11,945 nt of DNA from Oscillospiraceae bacterium (GTDB lineage Bacteria > Bacillota > Clostridia > Oscillospirales > Oscillospiraceae): assembly GCA_020025675.1 (NCBI GenBank), contig JAHHRS010000054.1, positions 1 through 11,945 of the forward strand. The letters run 5' to 3'. Each line of letters starts with the position of its first letter. The stretch's first letter is position 1. The notes beneath the pieces are model-generated. The model was not told the origin of the DNA. It was given only the letters and a program-made list of their open reading frames with translations, and ran no database searches. The position numbers and the translations under genes are program-made. This document shows positions 1 to 6,005 of this stretch, piece after piece.

Positions 1-1412
1 TATTTGTCCATATCAAAGCCGTTGGTAAAGATGTTCGTAAGCTGGAGTAAAACTACGGCTAAAGTAAGGGAAAGAATGGTAACAAAGGTTTTACCCTTGC
101 TGCGGCCTAAATTTCCCAATGCCATATGAACAACGGAAAAGTTTTTGCTGCCCTTTTTCTGCTTTTTCTTGGAATTGCTGCCCTCGGTGTACCGAACAGC
201 CTCAACAGGGGAAACCTTTGCAGCCATTTTTCCTGGTCTTGAGCATGATAGTGTAACAGTCAAAAGGGCAAATATAGCCGACAAAATGAATATGAGCGGG
301 CTTGCCGACACAGTGTCAGCTACAACGCCGTTAAGTCTGGACAGAATAACAGGTGTCAGCATTGAGCCGATAAACCAGCCCAGCAGACAGCCGAGAGGTA
401 TTCCGAATACACACAGCATAAGAGCCTGCCGGCGGATGATGGACTTTATCTGCTTTCCGGTTGTACCAATGGTTTTGAGAAGACCGTAAAAGCGTATATC
501 ATTTACAACTGAAATCTGGAACACGTTATAAATAATAAGATAGCCGGTGAATACAATCAAAAGCAGCAGGAGCACAACTATTAATACTGTAACCGGGTCT
601 GCGTTCTTGGAAGCCTGTGCGCCGGTATAGCCCCAGTTAACTCCGGTGTTGATGGAATCCGGCTGATTAGCCTCTTCAGACTGATAACCGTGATTTGCCA
701 ATACAGTGTCCAGATCTTTTTGAATGTGGCTGGCATTTTTAAACATAACGTCCATACACCAGCTGCCTGTAAGCTTATCGACAGTGGGAAGAGCAATGTC
801 CAGCTCCTGAAGAACTGAATCCACACGGCTTTCGGGAATTATAATCATGTTTGCAACAACAATCGGGTCTTTCTCCCACCAGCCGCATAGGGTGAAGGTC
901 TGCTCCGTGGGCTTTCCGTTTACGTTTATGTTCACGGTAAACTCATTGCCCAGCACAGGCTCCACACCCAGAAGGCTCAGAACCTCCAGATCGGTTGCTG
1001 CTTCGTTTGTGCTCTCCTGAGGGAGTCTGCCCTCTATGGGGTCTAAATACATCCAGTGGGCTGCGTTTGCATCGCTCCACCGAACCTCTACATGATTTTT
1101 GCGGAATACTTCATCAGTGGGAAAACCGAGGACACGGTTTACTCCGTATTGTTTGATTAGCGGGTCGTCTTTAAGCTCAAGAAACTGCTCTTCGCTTAGA
1201 TACTTGAATCCGCCGTGGCAGTATCCGCCCACCTGACGGAAGTTTGACTGCTGAAAGGCTTCGTTAGCCGAAAGACCTACGGTAAACAGGGAAGTAAACA
1301 GAATCGTTGTAAGTGCAATGGCCAGAATGGCAATGACGTTTCGGGTTTTCGATGCCCTGAAACTTCTTTTGGATAACTGCTTTATACAAGGCTTATTGGA
1401 AACTTTAAGCAT
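1..1412 (-). CDS. FtsX/MacB-type ABC transporter permease, C-terminus missing (runs off left edge)
   Basis: This is the membrane subunit of an ABC transporter, and 470 codons are visible without interruption. The N-terminus is basic and is followed by a first membrane helix (about residues 24-47, NVIAILAIALTTILFTSLFT). A soluble domain of about 225 residues (48-272) follows, presumably outside the membrane. Three more helices lie at about 274-297, 330-354 and 372-390. The motif SPVEAVRYTEG (401-411), typical of FtsX-family permeases, comes next, then a lysine-rich loop and the start of a second half with a helix from about 443. This suggests the duplicated permease form of roughly 800 residues or more. 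The ATG lies 4 nt after the ATPase stop and is preceded by AGGGGGTGA, so the two genes are probably translationally linked. The family exports peptides, lipids or drugs, or acts mechanically on envelope targets; the substrate here is unknown. The family call is firm and the function is not. Confidence 0.9.
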   Translation of the reverse strand, partial: MLKVSNKPCIKQLSKRSFRASKTRNVIAILAIALTTILFTSLFTVGLSANEAFQQSNFRQVGGYCHGGFKYLSEEQFLELKDDPLIKQYGVNRVLGFPTDEVFRKNHVEVRWSDANAAHWMYLDPIEGRLPQESTNEAATDLEVLSLLGVEPVLGNEFTVNINVNGKPTEQTFTLCGWWEKDPIVVANMIIIPESRVDSVLQELDIALPTVDKLTGSWCMDVMFKNASHIQKDLDTVLANHGYQSEEANQPDSINTGVNWGYTGAQASKNADPVTVLIVVLLLLLIVFTGYLIIYNVFQISVVNDIRFYGLLKTIGTTGKQIKSIIRRQALMLCVFGIPLGCLLGWFIGSMLTPVILSRLNGVVADTVSASPLIFILSAIFALLTVTLSCSRPGKMAAKVSPVEAVRYTEGSNSKKKQKKGSKNFSVVHMALGNLGRSKGKTFVTILSLTLAVVLLQLTNIFTNGFDMDK

Positions 1413-1416
1413 TTCC

Positions 1417-2088
1417 TCACCCCCTGTTCAGAATTCGTCCGTCCTCAATACGGATTATCCTGTCGGCGGTCTGAGCAATTTCCTCATTGTGAGTAATCAT
1501 TACGATAGTCTGGGAAAACTGCTCTGAGGTCACTTTTAAAAGACCCATAACATCGAGGCTTGTTTTACTGTCTAAGTTTCCGGTAGGCTCATCGGCAAGA
1601 ATAATTGCGGGCTTTGAAGCCAGCGCTCTTGCTATCGCCACTCTCTGCTGCTGACCGCCGGACAGTGCGTTGGGCAGATTTTGAAGTTTTTTTCTAAGCC
1701 CCAGAGAGTCAATTATTTTATCTATATATTCAGAGTCTTCCTTTCTGCCGTCAAGCTGTATAGGAAGAACTATATTCTCATATACGTTAAGAACAGGCAC
1801 AAGGTTGTAGTTCTGGAACACAAAGCCGATTTTTCTCCGTCGGAAAACTGTAAGTTCTTCATCGGAAAGCCCGGACAGTTCCTGACCGTCTACGATGACA
1901 GTGCCTTCAGTAGGTCTGTCAAGACCTCCCAGCATGTGCAGAAGAGTTGATTTTCCCGAACCGGAAGTTCCCACAATGGCAACAAACTCGCCTTTTTCGA
2001 TGTTTATATCCACACCGTCCAGAGCTCTTACCTCAGCCTCGCCTGAACCGTAAACTTTTTTGAGCCCTTTTGTCTCAAGTATTTTCAT
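1417..2088 (-). CDS. ABC transporter ATP-binding protein, MacB/LolD/BceA-like
   Basis: This cytoplasmic ATPase of 223 residues powers the adjoining permease. The nucleotide-binding motifs are all present: Walker A GTSGSGKST (40-48), Q-loop Gln92 in FQNYNLVPVLNVYENI, signature LSGGQQQR (142-149), Walker B IILADE (162-167) followed by PTGNLD, and H-loop His200 in MITH. The LVPVLNVYENI and ADEPTGNLDS stretches are typical of the MacB/LolD/BceA group that pairs with FtsX-type permeases. I chose the ATG at 2088 because GGAGG lies 7 nt upstream. A longer in-frame GTG start at 2121 would begin inside the terminator hairpin and adds 11 residues unlike the family. The gene follows the kinase after a 99-nt gap that holds a hairpin, and it overlaps the permease ribosome binding site at its 3' end. 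Its substrate cannot be inferred from sequence. Confidence 0.95.
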   Translation of the reverse strand: MKILETKGLKKVYGSGEAEVRALDGVDINIEKGEFVAIVGTSGSGKSTLLHMLGGLDRPTEGTVIVDGQELSGLSDEELTVFRRRKIGFVFQNYNLVPVLNVYENIVLPIQLDGRKEDSEYIDKIIDSLGLRKKLQNLPNALSGGQQQRVAIARALASKPAIILADEPTGNLDSKTSLDVMGLLKVTSEQFSQTIVMITHNEEIAQTADRIIRIEDGRILNRG

Positions 2089-2095
2089 TTTAATA

Positions 2096-2100
2096 CCTCC
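2096..2100 (-). promoter_or_regulatory. Ribosome binding site of the ABC ATPase
   Basis: On the minus strand this reads GGAGG, 7 nt before the ATG at 2088. It decides the start in favour of that ATG over the in-frame GTG at 2121. It begins only 5 nt after the T-run of the upstream hairpin, so transcription past the hairpin and initiation of translation are physically close. Confidence 0.85.
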
Positions 2101-2105
2101 AAGTG

Positions 2106-2136
2106 AAAAAGTCTGTATCACTACAATACAGACTTT
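2106..2136 (-). terminator. Intrinsic terminator (possibly an attenuator) between the kinase and ABC ATPase genes
   Basis: On the minus strand AAAGTCTGTAT (2136-2126) pairs perfectly with ATACAGACTTT (2118-2108) across a 7-nt loop, and the 3' arm runs into five T residues. The 11-bp stem is fairly AT-rich, so termination may be partial. It lies 51 nt after the kinase stop and just before the ATPase ribosome binding site. That position would lower transporter expression from the regulator/kinase promoter, or condition it. The T-run is on the leftward side only, so it should act on leftward transcription. The structure is seen directly; its efficiency is inferred. Confidence 0.75.
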
Positions 2137-2167
2137 AACATACGAATCTTTCCAGAAACTTTCTCAA
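2137..2167 (-). promoter_or_regulatory. Weak candidate promoter for the ABC transporter genes
   Basis: On the minus strand TTGAGA (2167-2162, 5 of 6 to the -35 consensus) is followed after 19 nt by TATGTT (2142-2137, 4 of 6 to the -10 consensus). The long spacer and poor -10 would make it weak unaided, as expected for an activator-dependent promoter. A transcript from it would start near 2130, inside the 5' arm of the hairpin, and so could not form the full terminator. An alternative extended -10, TGTTATATT (2175-2167), would place the start near 2160 and keep the hairpin. Both are inferences from matches only. Confidence 0.3.
2144..2163 (-). repeat. Direct repeat GAAAGWTTC with 11-bp period, possible response-regulator site
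   Basis: On the minus strand GAAAGTTTC (2163-2155) and GAAAGATTC (2152-2144) are separated by 2 nt, giving an 11-bp period. Two copies in tandem at about one helical turn is the usual layout of OmpR/PhoB-family binding sites. A related GAAAGAATC lies on the opposite strand at 2181-2189, overlapping the kinase stop codon. The repeat falls in the spacer of the candidate transporter promoter. The adjacent regulator belongs to the right family, but the same repeat is not evident upstream of the regulator's own promoter. Confidence 0.35.
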
Positions 2168-2187
2168 ATATAACAGAATTGAAAGAA

Positions 2188-3090
2188 TCAGGCATTTGGG
2201 AGAAATACAGAGAACTTTGAGCCGTGACCTTTTTCACTTTCTACCTTTATATATCCGCCCTGAGCAGTAATTATCTGCCTTGAAAGATATAAACCTATAC
2301 CCAATCCCTCAGTCTGAGCATTTTCAGGGCTTCTGTAAAAGCGGGAGAAGATTTTGTTTATGTCCTCTTCATCAATACCGCTGCCTTGGTCCTCAATATC
2401 TATTCGACAGAAAAGTTCATAACTGAGTAGGGAAATATTTATGGAAGTGCCTTTGGGACTGTATTTTATTCCGTTATCCAGAATGTTTCCCAGAGCCTCT
2501 GATGTCCACTTGAAATCAAAAACTGCCTGAAGATTTTCACCTGAAACTTTTATATCTATATCCTTACAGTTGGCATTTTCTTTTAAGTTTGATACAGCTT
2601 CTTTGATACAAGGCATAATCTCAGCCTTTGAGGGATTTAAACTCAGTATACCGTTTTCGAGTCTTGAACATTTTATCAATGCCTCAATCAAGAATTTCAG
2701 CTTTTCTGTCTGAATTTCCAGCGCAGAAACACACTTTTCCGCCCCCTCGGGCAGCTGCTGCTCAGATAAAAGCTGAGTGTATAAAAGAATATTGGAAAGG
2801 GGAGTTTTGGTCTGGTGAGAAATATCTGATATAAGTTCTTTTATTCTGTCCTTCTCCTCGGTAATTTTGACCTTTGTAACTCCTGTTGAAAGAAGATAAT
2901 CACGAAAATCACTTTCAACCGACGATAAAATGCTCTCGTCAAAGTTCCGTTCATGAAAGTCACCGGCTTTTGCTTGGCTGATCATGCTATGAATACTATT
3001 TAAAGTTTTTTTCTCACGTTGACGAAAATAAACAGCCCCATAAACTGCGGCAGCAGATATGAGTATACTTAAAATTAAAACAAATTCCAT
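2188..3090 (-). CDS. Sensor histidine kinase with one membrane helix and no sensor domain
   Basis: This 300-residue membrane-anchored kinase probably phosphorylates the response regulator encoded just upstream. One hydrophobic helix (about residues 3-22) is followed directly by a cytoplasmic linker. The phosphoacceptor box is DISHQTKTPLSN with His92. The ATPase domain has an N-box (NILDNGIKYS, Asn202 and Asn206), a G1 box (DQGSGI, 234-239), an F-box (IFSRFYRS, 247-254) and a G2 box (GLGIGL, 262-267). No extracellular loop, HAMP or PAS domain is recognisable, so the stimulus probably comes through a partner, plausibly the permease. The ATG is 1 nt after the regulator stop codon, with only a weak GGGA as ribosome binding site, so translation is probably coupled. 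It resembles the kinases encoded next to clostridial FtsX-type transporters. The kinase call is firm and the signal is unknown. Confidence 0.95.
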   Translation of the reverse strand: MEFVLILSILISAAAVYGAVYFRQREKKTLNSIHSMISQAKAGDFHERNFDESILSSVESDFRDYLLSTGVTKVKITEEKDRIKELISDISHQTKTPLSNILLYTQLLSEQQLPEGAEKCVSALEIQTEKLKFLIEALIKCSRLENGILSLNPSKAEIMPCIKEAVSNLKENANCKDIDIKVSGENLQAVFDFKWTSEALGNILDNGIKYSPKGTSINISLLSYELFCRIDIEDQGSGIDEEDINKIFSRFYRSPENAQTEGLGIGLYLSRQIITAQGGYIKVESEKGHGSKFSVFLPNA

Positions 3091-3091
3091 A

Positions 3092-3751
3092 TTATTTTTC
3101 CCAAACGTAGCCTATGCCGTAAACTGTCTTTAATTTCTTACAGCCGTCCAGCTTATCTCTGAGTCTTTTCACAGTGACGGAAAGTGCATTTTCATCAACA
3201 TATTCAGCCCCGTCGGTCCAGACTTTATCCAAAAGTTCATCTCTGCTCATTGTACGTCCACGGTTTAAAACCAGAATTTTTAACAGCTTTTGTTCTGTTT
3301 TACTCAGGTTTATTTCCTGCTTGCCTTTATAAAACTCCATACGTTCAAAGTCAAAGCTAAAGTCGTCTATTTGAAGTGTATTAACGGCAGGAGTGCTGCG
3401 TCTTAGCTGGGTTTTAACTCTTGCACGAAGCACGGCAAGGGAAAAAGGCTTTGTTATATAGTCATCGGCTCCAAGCTCAAGGCCTGTTACTATATCAGTC
3501 TCCATGTCGTTTGCAGTGAGCATTATGACGGGCACTTCAGAACTCTGACGAATATTTTTTAAAAGTTCAAGTCCGTTGCCGTCAGGTAAATTTACATCCA
3601 AAATCAGCAGTGAAAAACTGTTTTCTGAAAGGGCTGCTCCTGCGTCTTTAATACTGCGGCATATTTGAACTGAAACATCGTCACTTTGAAGCGCAAGTTT
3701 TATGCCCTCAGAAAGAGAAAAGTCGTCCTCTAATAGCAAAATATTTTTCAT
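3092..3751 (-). CDS. OmpR/PhoB-family response regulator
   Basis: This 219-residue transcription factor is probably activated by the downstream kinase. The receiver domain (about 1-115) has the acidic pair Asp9/Asp10, phosphoacceptor Asp52 in LILDVNLPDG, Thr79 in IMLTAND and Lys101 in ITKPF. The DNA-binding winged helix (about 125-217) includes LSKTEQKLLKILVLNRGR and the closing YGIGYVWEK typical of the family. GGTGAT, 5 nt before the ATG, is a good ribosome binding site, and a near-consensus promoter lies about 30 bp upstream. It is the first gene of the leftward locus. Likely targets are the downstream transporter genes, where an 11-bp-period direct repeat is present, and perhaps its own promoter. 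Family assignment is firm and targets are inferred. Confidence 0.96.
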   Translation of the reverse strand: MKNILLLEDDFSLSEGIKLALQSDDVSVQICRSIKDAGAALSENSFSLLILDVNLPDGNGLELLKNIRQSSEVPVIMLTANDMETDIVTGLELGADDYITKPFSLAVLRARVKTQLRRSTPAVNTLQIDDFSFDFERMEFYKGKQEINLSKTEQKLLKILVLNRGRTMSRDELLDKVWTDGAEYVDENALSVTVKRLRDKLDGCKKLKTVYGIGYVWEK

Positions 3752-3781
3752 ATATCATCACCATGCATTTATTTAGTAATA

Positions 3782-3810
3782 ATTATATTATGTTTTTTGA
3801 CCGCTATCAA
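3782..3810 (-). promoter_or_regulatory. Strong sigma-A-type promoter for the response regulator/kinase genes
   Basis: On the minus strand TTGATA (3810-3805, 5 of 6 to the -35 consensus) is followed after exactly 17 nt by a perfect TATAAT (3787-3782). The predicted start is near 3775, leaving a leader of about 24 nt that contains the GGTGAT ribosome binding site. This is the best promoter match in the window and suggests basal expression of the two-component system. Confidence 0.75.
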
Positions 3811-3833
3811 GCCAAACTTAAAAAGTGTCTGAA

Positions 3834-3853
3834 CTTTTAATAAATATTAAAGG
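3834..3853. repeat. Imperfect AT-rich palindrome upstream of the regulator promoter
   Basis: CTTTTAATA and TATTAAAGG form an inverted repeat around a 2-nt centre, with one mismatched position between arms. It sits about 24 bp upstream of the leftward -35 box and 14 bp upstream of the first rightward candidate -35 box. It could be an operator for either direction, but AT-rich spacers make such dyads by chance, so support is weak. Confidence 0.2.
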
Positions 3854-3866
3854 CCTTGAAAAATAA

Positions 3867-3895
3867 TTGATTTATGCGAAATAATGTTTTATTAT
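3867..3895 (+). promoter_or_regulatory. Candidate promoter for the rightward operon (distal)
   Basis: TTGATT (3867-3872, 4 of 6) is followed after 17 nt by TATTAT (3890-3895, 5 of 6). The predicted start is near 3902, just before an ATG at 3905 that opens a 33-codon ORF. It is one of two candidates for the housekeeping operon and they are not exclusive. Confidence 0.45.
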
Positions 3896-3904
3896 ATAGT
3901 AGGA

Positions 3905-4006
3905 ATGAGGCAAAAAACGAAATTTGAATATATATTGCACAAAATACCAAAAAATAAAATGAAAGTGTTATACTGCTTACGCTGCAATGCTTTGTATCAG
4001 TTATAG
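3905..4006 (+). CDS. Possible 33-residue leader peptide ORF upstream of the RNA methyltransferase gene
   Basis: An uninterrupted ATG-to-TAG ORF of 33 sense codons ends 8 nt before the methyltransferase ATG. The predicted peptide is basic (MRQKTKFEYILHKIPKNKMK at the start) and has a C-terminal YCLRCNALYQL stretch with two cysteines. No well-placed ribosome binding site is seen, since the nearest AGGA is too close to the ATG. The distal candidate promoter would start transcription about 3 nt upstream, making it nearly leaderless. The methyltransferase gene has no clear ribosome binding site, so translational coupling from this ORF is conceivable. It may equally be a chance ORF in AT-rich spacer, and I do not recognise the peptide. 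Confidence 0.15.
   Translation: MRQKTKFEYILHKIPKNKMKVLYCLRCNALYQL
3966..3974 (+). promoter_or_regulatory. Candidate extended -10 promoter for the rightward operon (proximal)
   Basis: TGTTATACT fits the extended -10 form TGNTATAMT. No good -35 box lies 17 nt upstream, which is acceptable for this promoter class. The start would fall near 3981, giving a leader of about 34 nt before the ATG at 4015. Confidence 0.4.
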
Positions 4007-4014
4007 TTTTTACA

Positions 4015-4764
4015 ATGGAAAAAATAACTTCAAGAAAAAATGAACATATACGCCATATAAGGCTGCTGTGCTCCGACAGTCAGTACAGGCGGGAAAACGG
4101 GCTTTTTATATGTGACGGAATGAAGCTTCTGAAAGAAGCTTTGAACTTTGGGGCAGAAATTCAATCTGTACTTTGGAATAATCAGGCCCAGGAGATTGAA
4201 GGACTTGACGGCATAAAGCAGTTTGTTGCGCCCACAGAGCTTTTTGATTATGCGTCACCTATGAAAAACAGCCCGGGGCCTGTCTTTTCCGTTAAAATAC
4301 CATGTGAAGAGAGCAGCGTAAAGCTTAGAAACGCCATAGTTCTTGAAAATCTTCAGGATCCGGGGAATGTGGGGACTGTAATAAGAACGGCAAATGCTTT
4401 TAATATTGACGCTGTTATTCTTACAGGCAGCTGCGCTGATATATATAATCCAAAAACTGTTAGAGCCACCATGGGAGCTGTTTTTCGCCAGAAAATCATT
4501 GTTAAAAACCTAAATGAGCTTAAACTTTTTTTAAAGGAAAATGATTTACCGCTGTTTGGTGCTGCTTTATCTGAAAGAGCCGTGGACATGCGTTCCGTAG
4601 CACTAAAAAAAGCAGCTGTGGCAGTAGGCAGTGAAGGCAGAGGGCTCAGCAGAGAAATTTTAGATATATGTGAAAGAGAAATTATTATACCCATGAATCC
4701 GGACAGCGAATCTCTTAACGCTGCTGTTGCGGCTTCGGTATTAATGTGGGAAATGAGCAGATAA
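4015..4764 (+). CDS. TrmH/SpoU-family RNA 2'-O-methyltransferase
   Basis: This 249-residue enzyme probably uses S-adenosylmethionine to methylate a ribose 2'-OH in rRNA or tRNA. The N-terminal part (about 1-95) is the RNA substrate-binding domain that begins in the family manner, MEKITSRKNEHIRHIRLL. The trefoil-knot SPOUT domain carries motif 1 (ENLQDPGNVGTVIRTA, 111-126, with conserved Arg124), motif 2 (VAVGSEGRGLS, 202-212) and motif 3 (IPMNPDSESLNAAVAAS, 225-241). Length and layout resemble the RlmB/TsnR-like group of 23S rRNA guanosine methyltransferases, but the target nucleotide cannot be read from sequence. The linker before the SPOUT domain reads NSPGPV where relatives usually have a PQG-type turn. 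No clear Shine-Dalgarno precedes the ATG; the start is supported by the N-terminal family motif. It is the first recognised gene of the rightward operon, with dprA 17 nt downstream. Confidence 0.92.
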   Translation: MEKITSRKNEHIRHIRLLCSDSQYRRENGLFICDGMKLLKEALNFGAEIQSVLWNNQAQEIEGLDGIKQFVAPTELFDYASPMKNSPGPVFSVKIPCEESSVKLRNAIVLENLQDPGNVGTVIRTANAFNIDAVILTGSCADIYNPKTVRATMGAVFRQKIIVKNLNELKLFLKENDLPLFGAALSERAVDMRSVALKKAAVAVGSEGRGLSREILDICEREIIIPMNPDSESLNAAVAASVLMWEMSR

Positions 4765-4767
4765 AAA

Positions 4768-4774
4768 GAGGAGT
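4768..4774 (+). promoter_or_regulatory. Ribosome binding site of dprA
   Basis: AGAGGAG lies 7 nt before the ATG at 4782. It selects that start over an in-frame ATG at 4746 which lies inside the methyltransferase gene and has no ribosome binding site. Confidence 0.8.
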
Positions 4775-4781
4775 GAAACTT

Positions 4782-5996
4782 ATGTCAGGGCTTAAATATT
4801 GGCTGTGGCTGTCAGCTGCGGAGGGTGTAAGCTGTTCGGCAAAGGCCGCATTATTGCGGAATTACGGTGAGCCGGAGCGGGCTTTCTTTGCACCTAATAA
4901 CGAATTTAAGTTCATAAACGGCATAAGTGAAAGAGAGGCGGAAATACTTGAAAGGCGTGATATGAGTCGCTGCGCTATTGTTGAAGATGAATGCTCATAT
5001 CAAAATATATCCATTGTCACCATGAATGACAGTGCTTACCCCGAAAGACTTAAAAATATATACTCTCCGCCACCGGTTATCTATGTTAAGGGCAAAATAA
5101 AAAGTTTGGATGCTTTTCCGTATGTAGCAGTTATAGGGACAAGAAAAGCCAGTGCGTACGGACTTAAAATGGGACGCAAAATATCATGGCAGATATGCCG
5201 ATGCGGAGGCGGAGTTATCTCTTTACTTACAGCCGGAATAGATACTGAGGCCGCAAAAGGCGCTCTCCTTGCAGGCGGAAAATGCGTTGGAGTTCTGGGG
5301 GTTCCCCATGAACTTGCAACCGACAGACTAAGCGAGGATATCAGTGCCCGAGGCGCTCTTATAAGCGAGTATCCGCCGGGTACAACTCCAATGAAAAGCT
5401 TTTTTAGGGAAAGAAACCGTATAGCGTCCGGGATTTCTTTGGGCGTTGTGATAGTTGAAGCTCCTGAGAGGAGCGGAACCAGACTTTTTGCAGCCGATGC
5501 CGCAGAACAGGGCAAGGAGATATTTGCCGTTCCGGGTAATGCGGATGCCGAAAACTGCGTCGGTACCAATGCCCTTATAAAAGAGGGCGCAAAGCTTGTT
5601 ACCGAGGGTTCGGAGGTCATGGAGGAGTTTGAAGCTCTATATCCGGATATTGTAAAATTGCGCCGCGAGAGCTGTCCGGAATTGCCAACAGAGTATGAAA
5701 AGAACAGAAAAAGCTTTAAAAAACAAGAAAATATAAGTAAAACTCAAAAAAATACAGTTGACAATAAAAAGAGCAGGGGATATATTGACTTGCGTGAACA
5801 GCTTAGTACTCTTTCTGAGGATCAGCTTAAAATAATAACTGCTATCGACAAAAACGCCGTGCATATTGACGATATAATAGAGCGTACAGGCCTTCCGACG
5901 GCGAAAGTTCTGGCTCAGCTCACATTTTTGGAAATTAAAGGCTTTGTGAGACGTGAGGCTGGAAGGCGCATTTCATTGAATATAGCAAAAAAGTGA
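4782..5996 (+). CDS. dprA: DNA processing protein DprA (Smf), with divergent Rossmann motifs
   Basis: DprA binds incoming single-stranded DNA and loads RecA during natural transformation. The product is 404 residues: an N-terminal helical region (about 1-75), the Rossmann-like DprA core (about 80-290), a lysine-rich linker (about 305-335) and a C-terminal winged helix (about 344-400). Recognisable motifs include YPERLKNIYSPPPVIYVKG (86-104), VAVIGTRKASAYG (115-127), LISEYPPGTTP (193-203), FFRERNRIASGIS (207-219), and EQGKEIFAVPG (242-252) followed by GTNALIKEGA. Two stretches are degenerate: the usual SG-A-GID--AH--AL block is ISLLTAGIDTEAAKGAL, which loses the SG pair and the histidine, and the usual G-D--YP segment after the VLG strand is VPHELATDR. 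The frame is intact. Its place between a methyltransferase and topA is the normal Firmicute context. Identity is secure; whether the strain is competent is unknown. Confidence 0.93.
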   Translation: MSGLKYWLWLSAAEGVSCSAKAALLRNYGEPERAFFAPNNEFKFINGISEREAEILERRDMSRCAIVEDECSYQNISIVTMNDSAYPERLKNIYSPPPVIYVKGKIKSLDAFPYVAVIGTRKASAYGLKMGRKISWQICRCGGGVISLLTAGIDTEAAKGALLAGGKCVGVLGVPHELATDRLSEDISARGALISEYPPGTTPMKSFFRERNRIASGISLGVVIVEAPERSGTRLFAADAAEQGKEIFAVPGNADAENCVGTNALIKEGAKLVTEGSEVMEEFEALYPDIVKLRRESCPELPTEYEKNRKSFKKQENISKTQKNTVDNKKSRGYIDLREQLSTLSEDQLKIITAIDKNAVHIDDIIERTGLPTAKVLAQLTFLEIKGFVRREAGRRISLNIAKK

Positions 5997-6005
5997 GGAC
6001 AAATA

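Noticed and set aside
145..489. Plus-strand 114-codon ORF
   Set aside because: It lies opposite the permease gene, whose minus-strand frame is open and has membrane helices and family motifs. The plus-strand translation resembles nothing known and has no ribosome binding site.
581..826. Minus-strand 81-codon ORF within the permease
   Set aside because: It is in a different frame from the continuous 470-codon permease reading frame, which is uninterrupted here; no frameshift is needed.
2089..2121. Upstream GTG start extending the ABC ATPase by 11 residues
   Set aside because: The extension begins inside the terminator hairpin loop, spans the GGAGG ribosome binding site of the inner ATG, and is not family-like.
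5081..5620. Minus-strand 179-codon ORF opposite dprA
   Set aside because: It is the antisense shadow of the conserved DprA core and its low-complexity serine/proline-rich translation has no recognisable domain.
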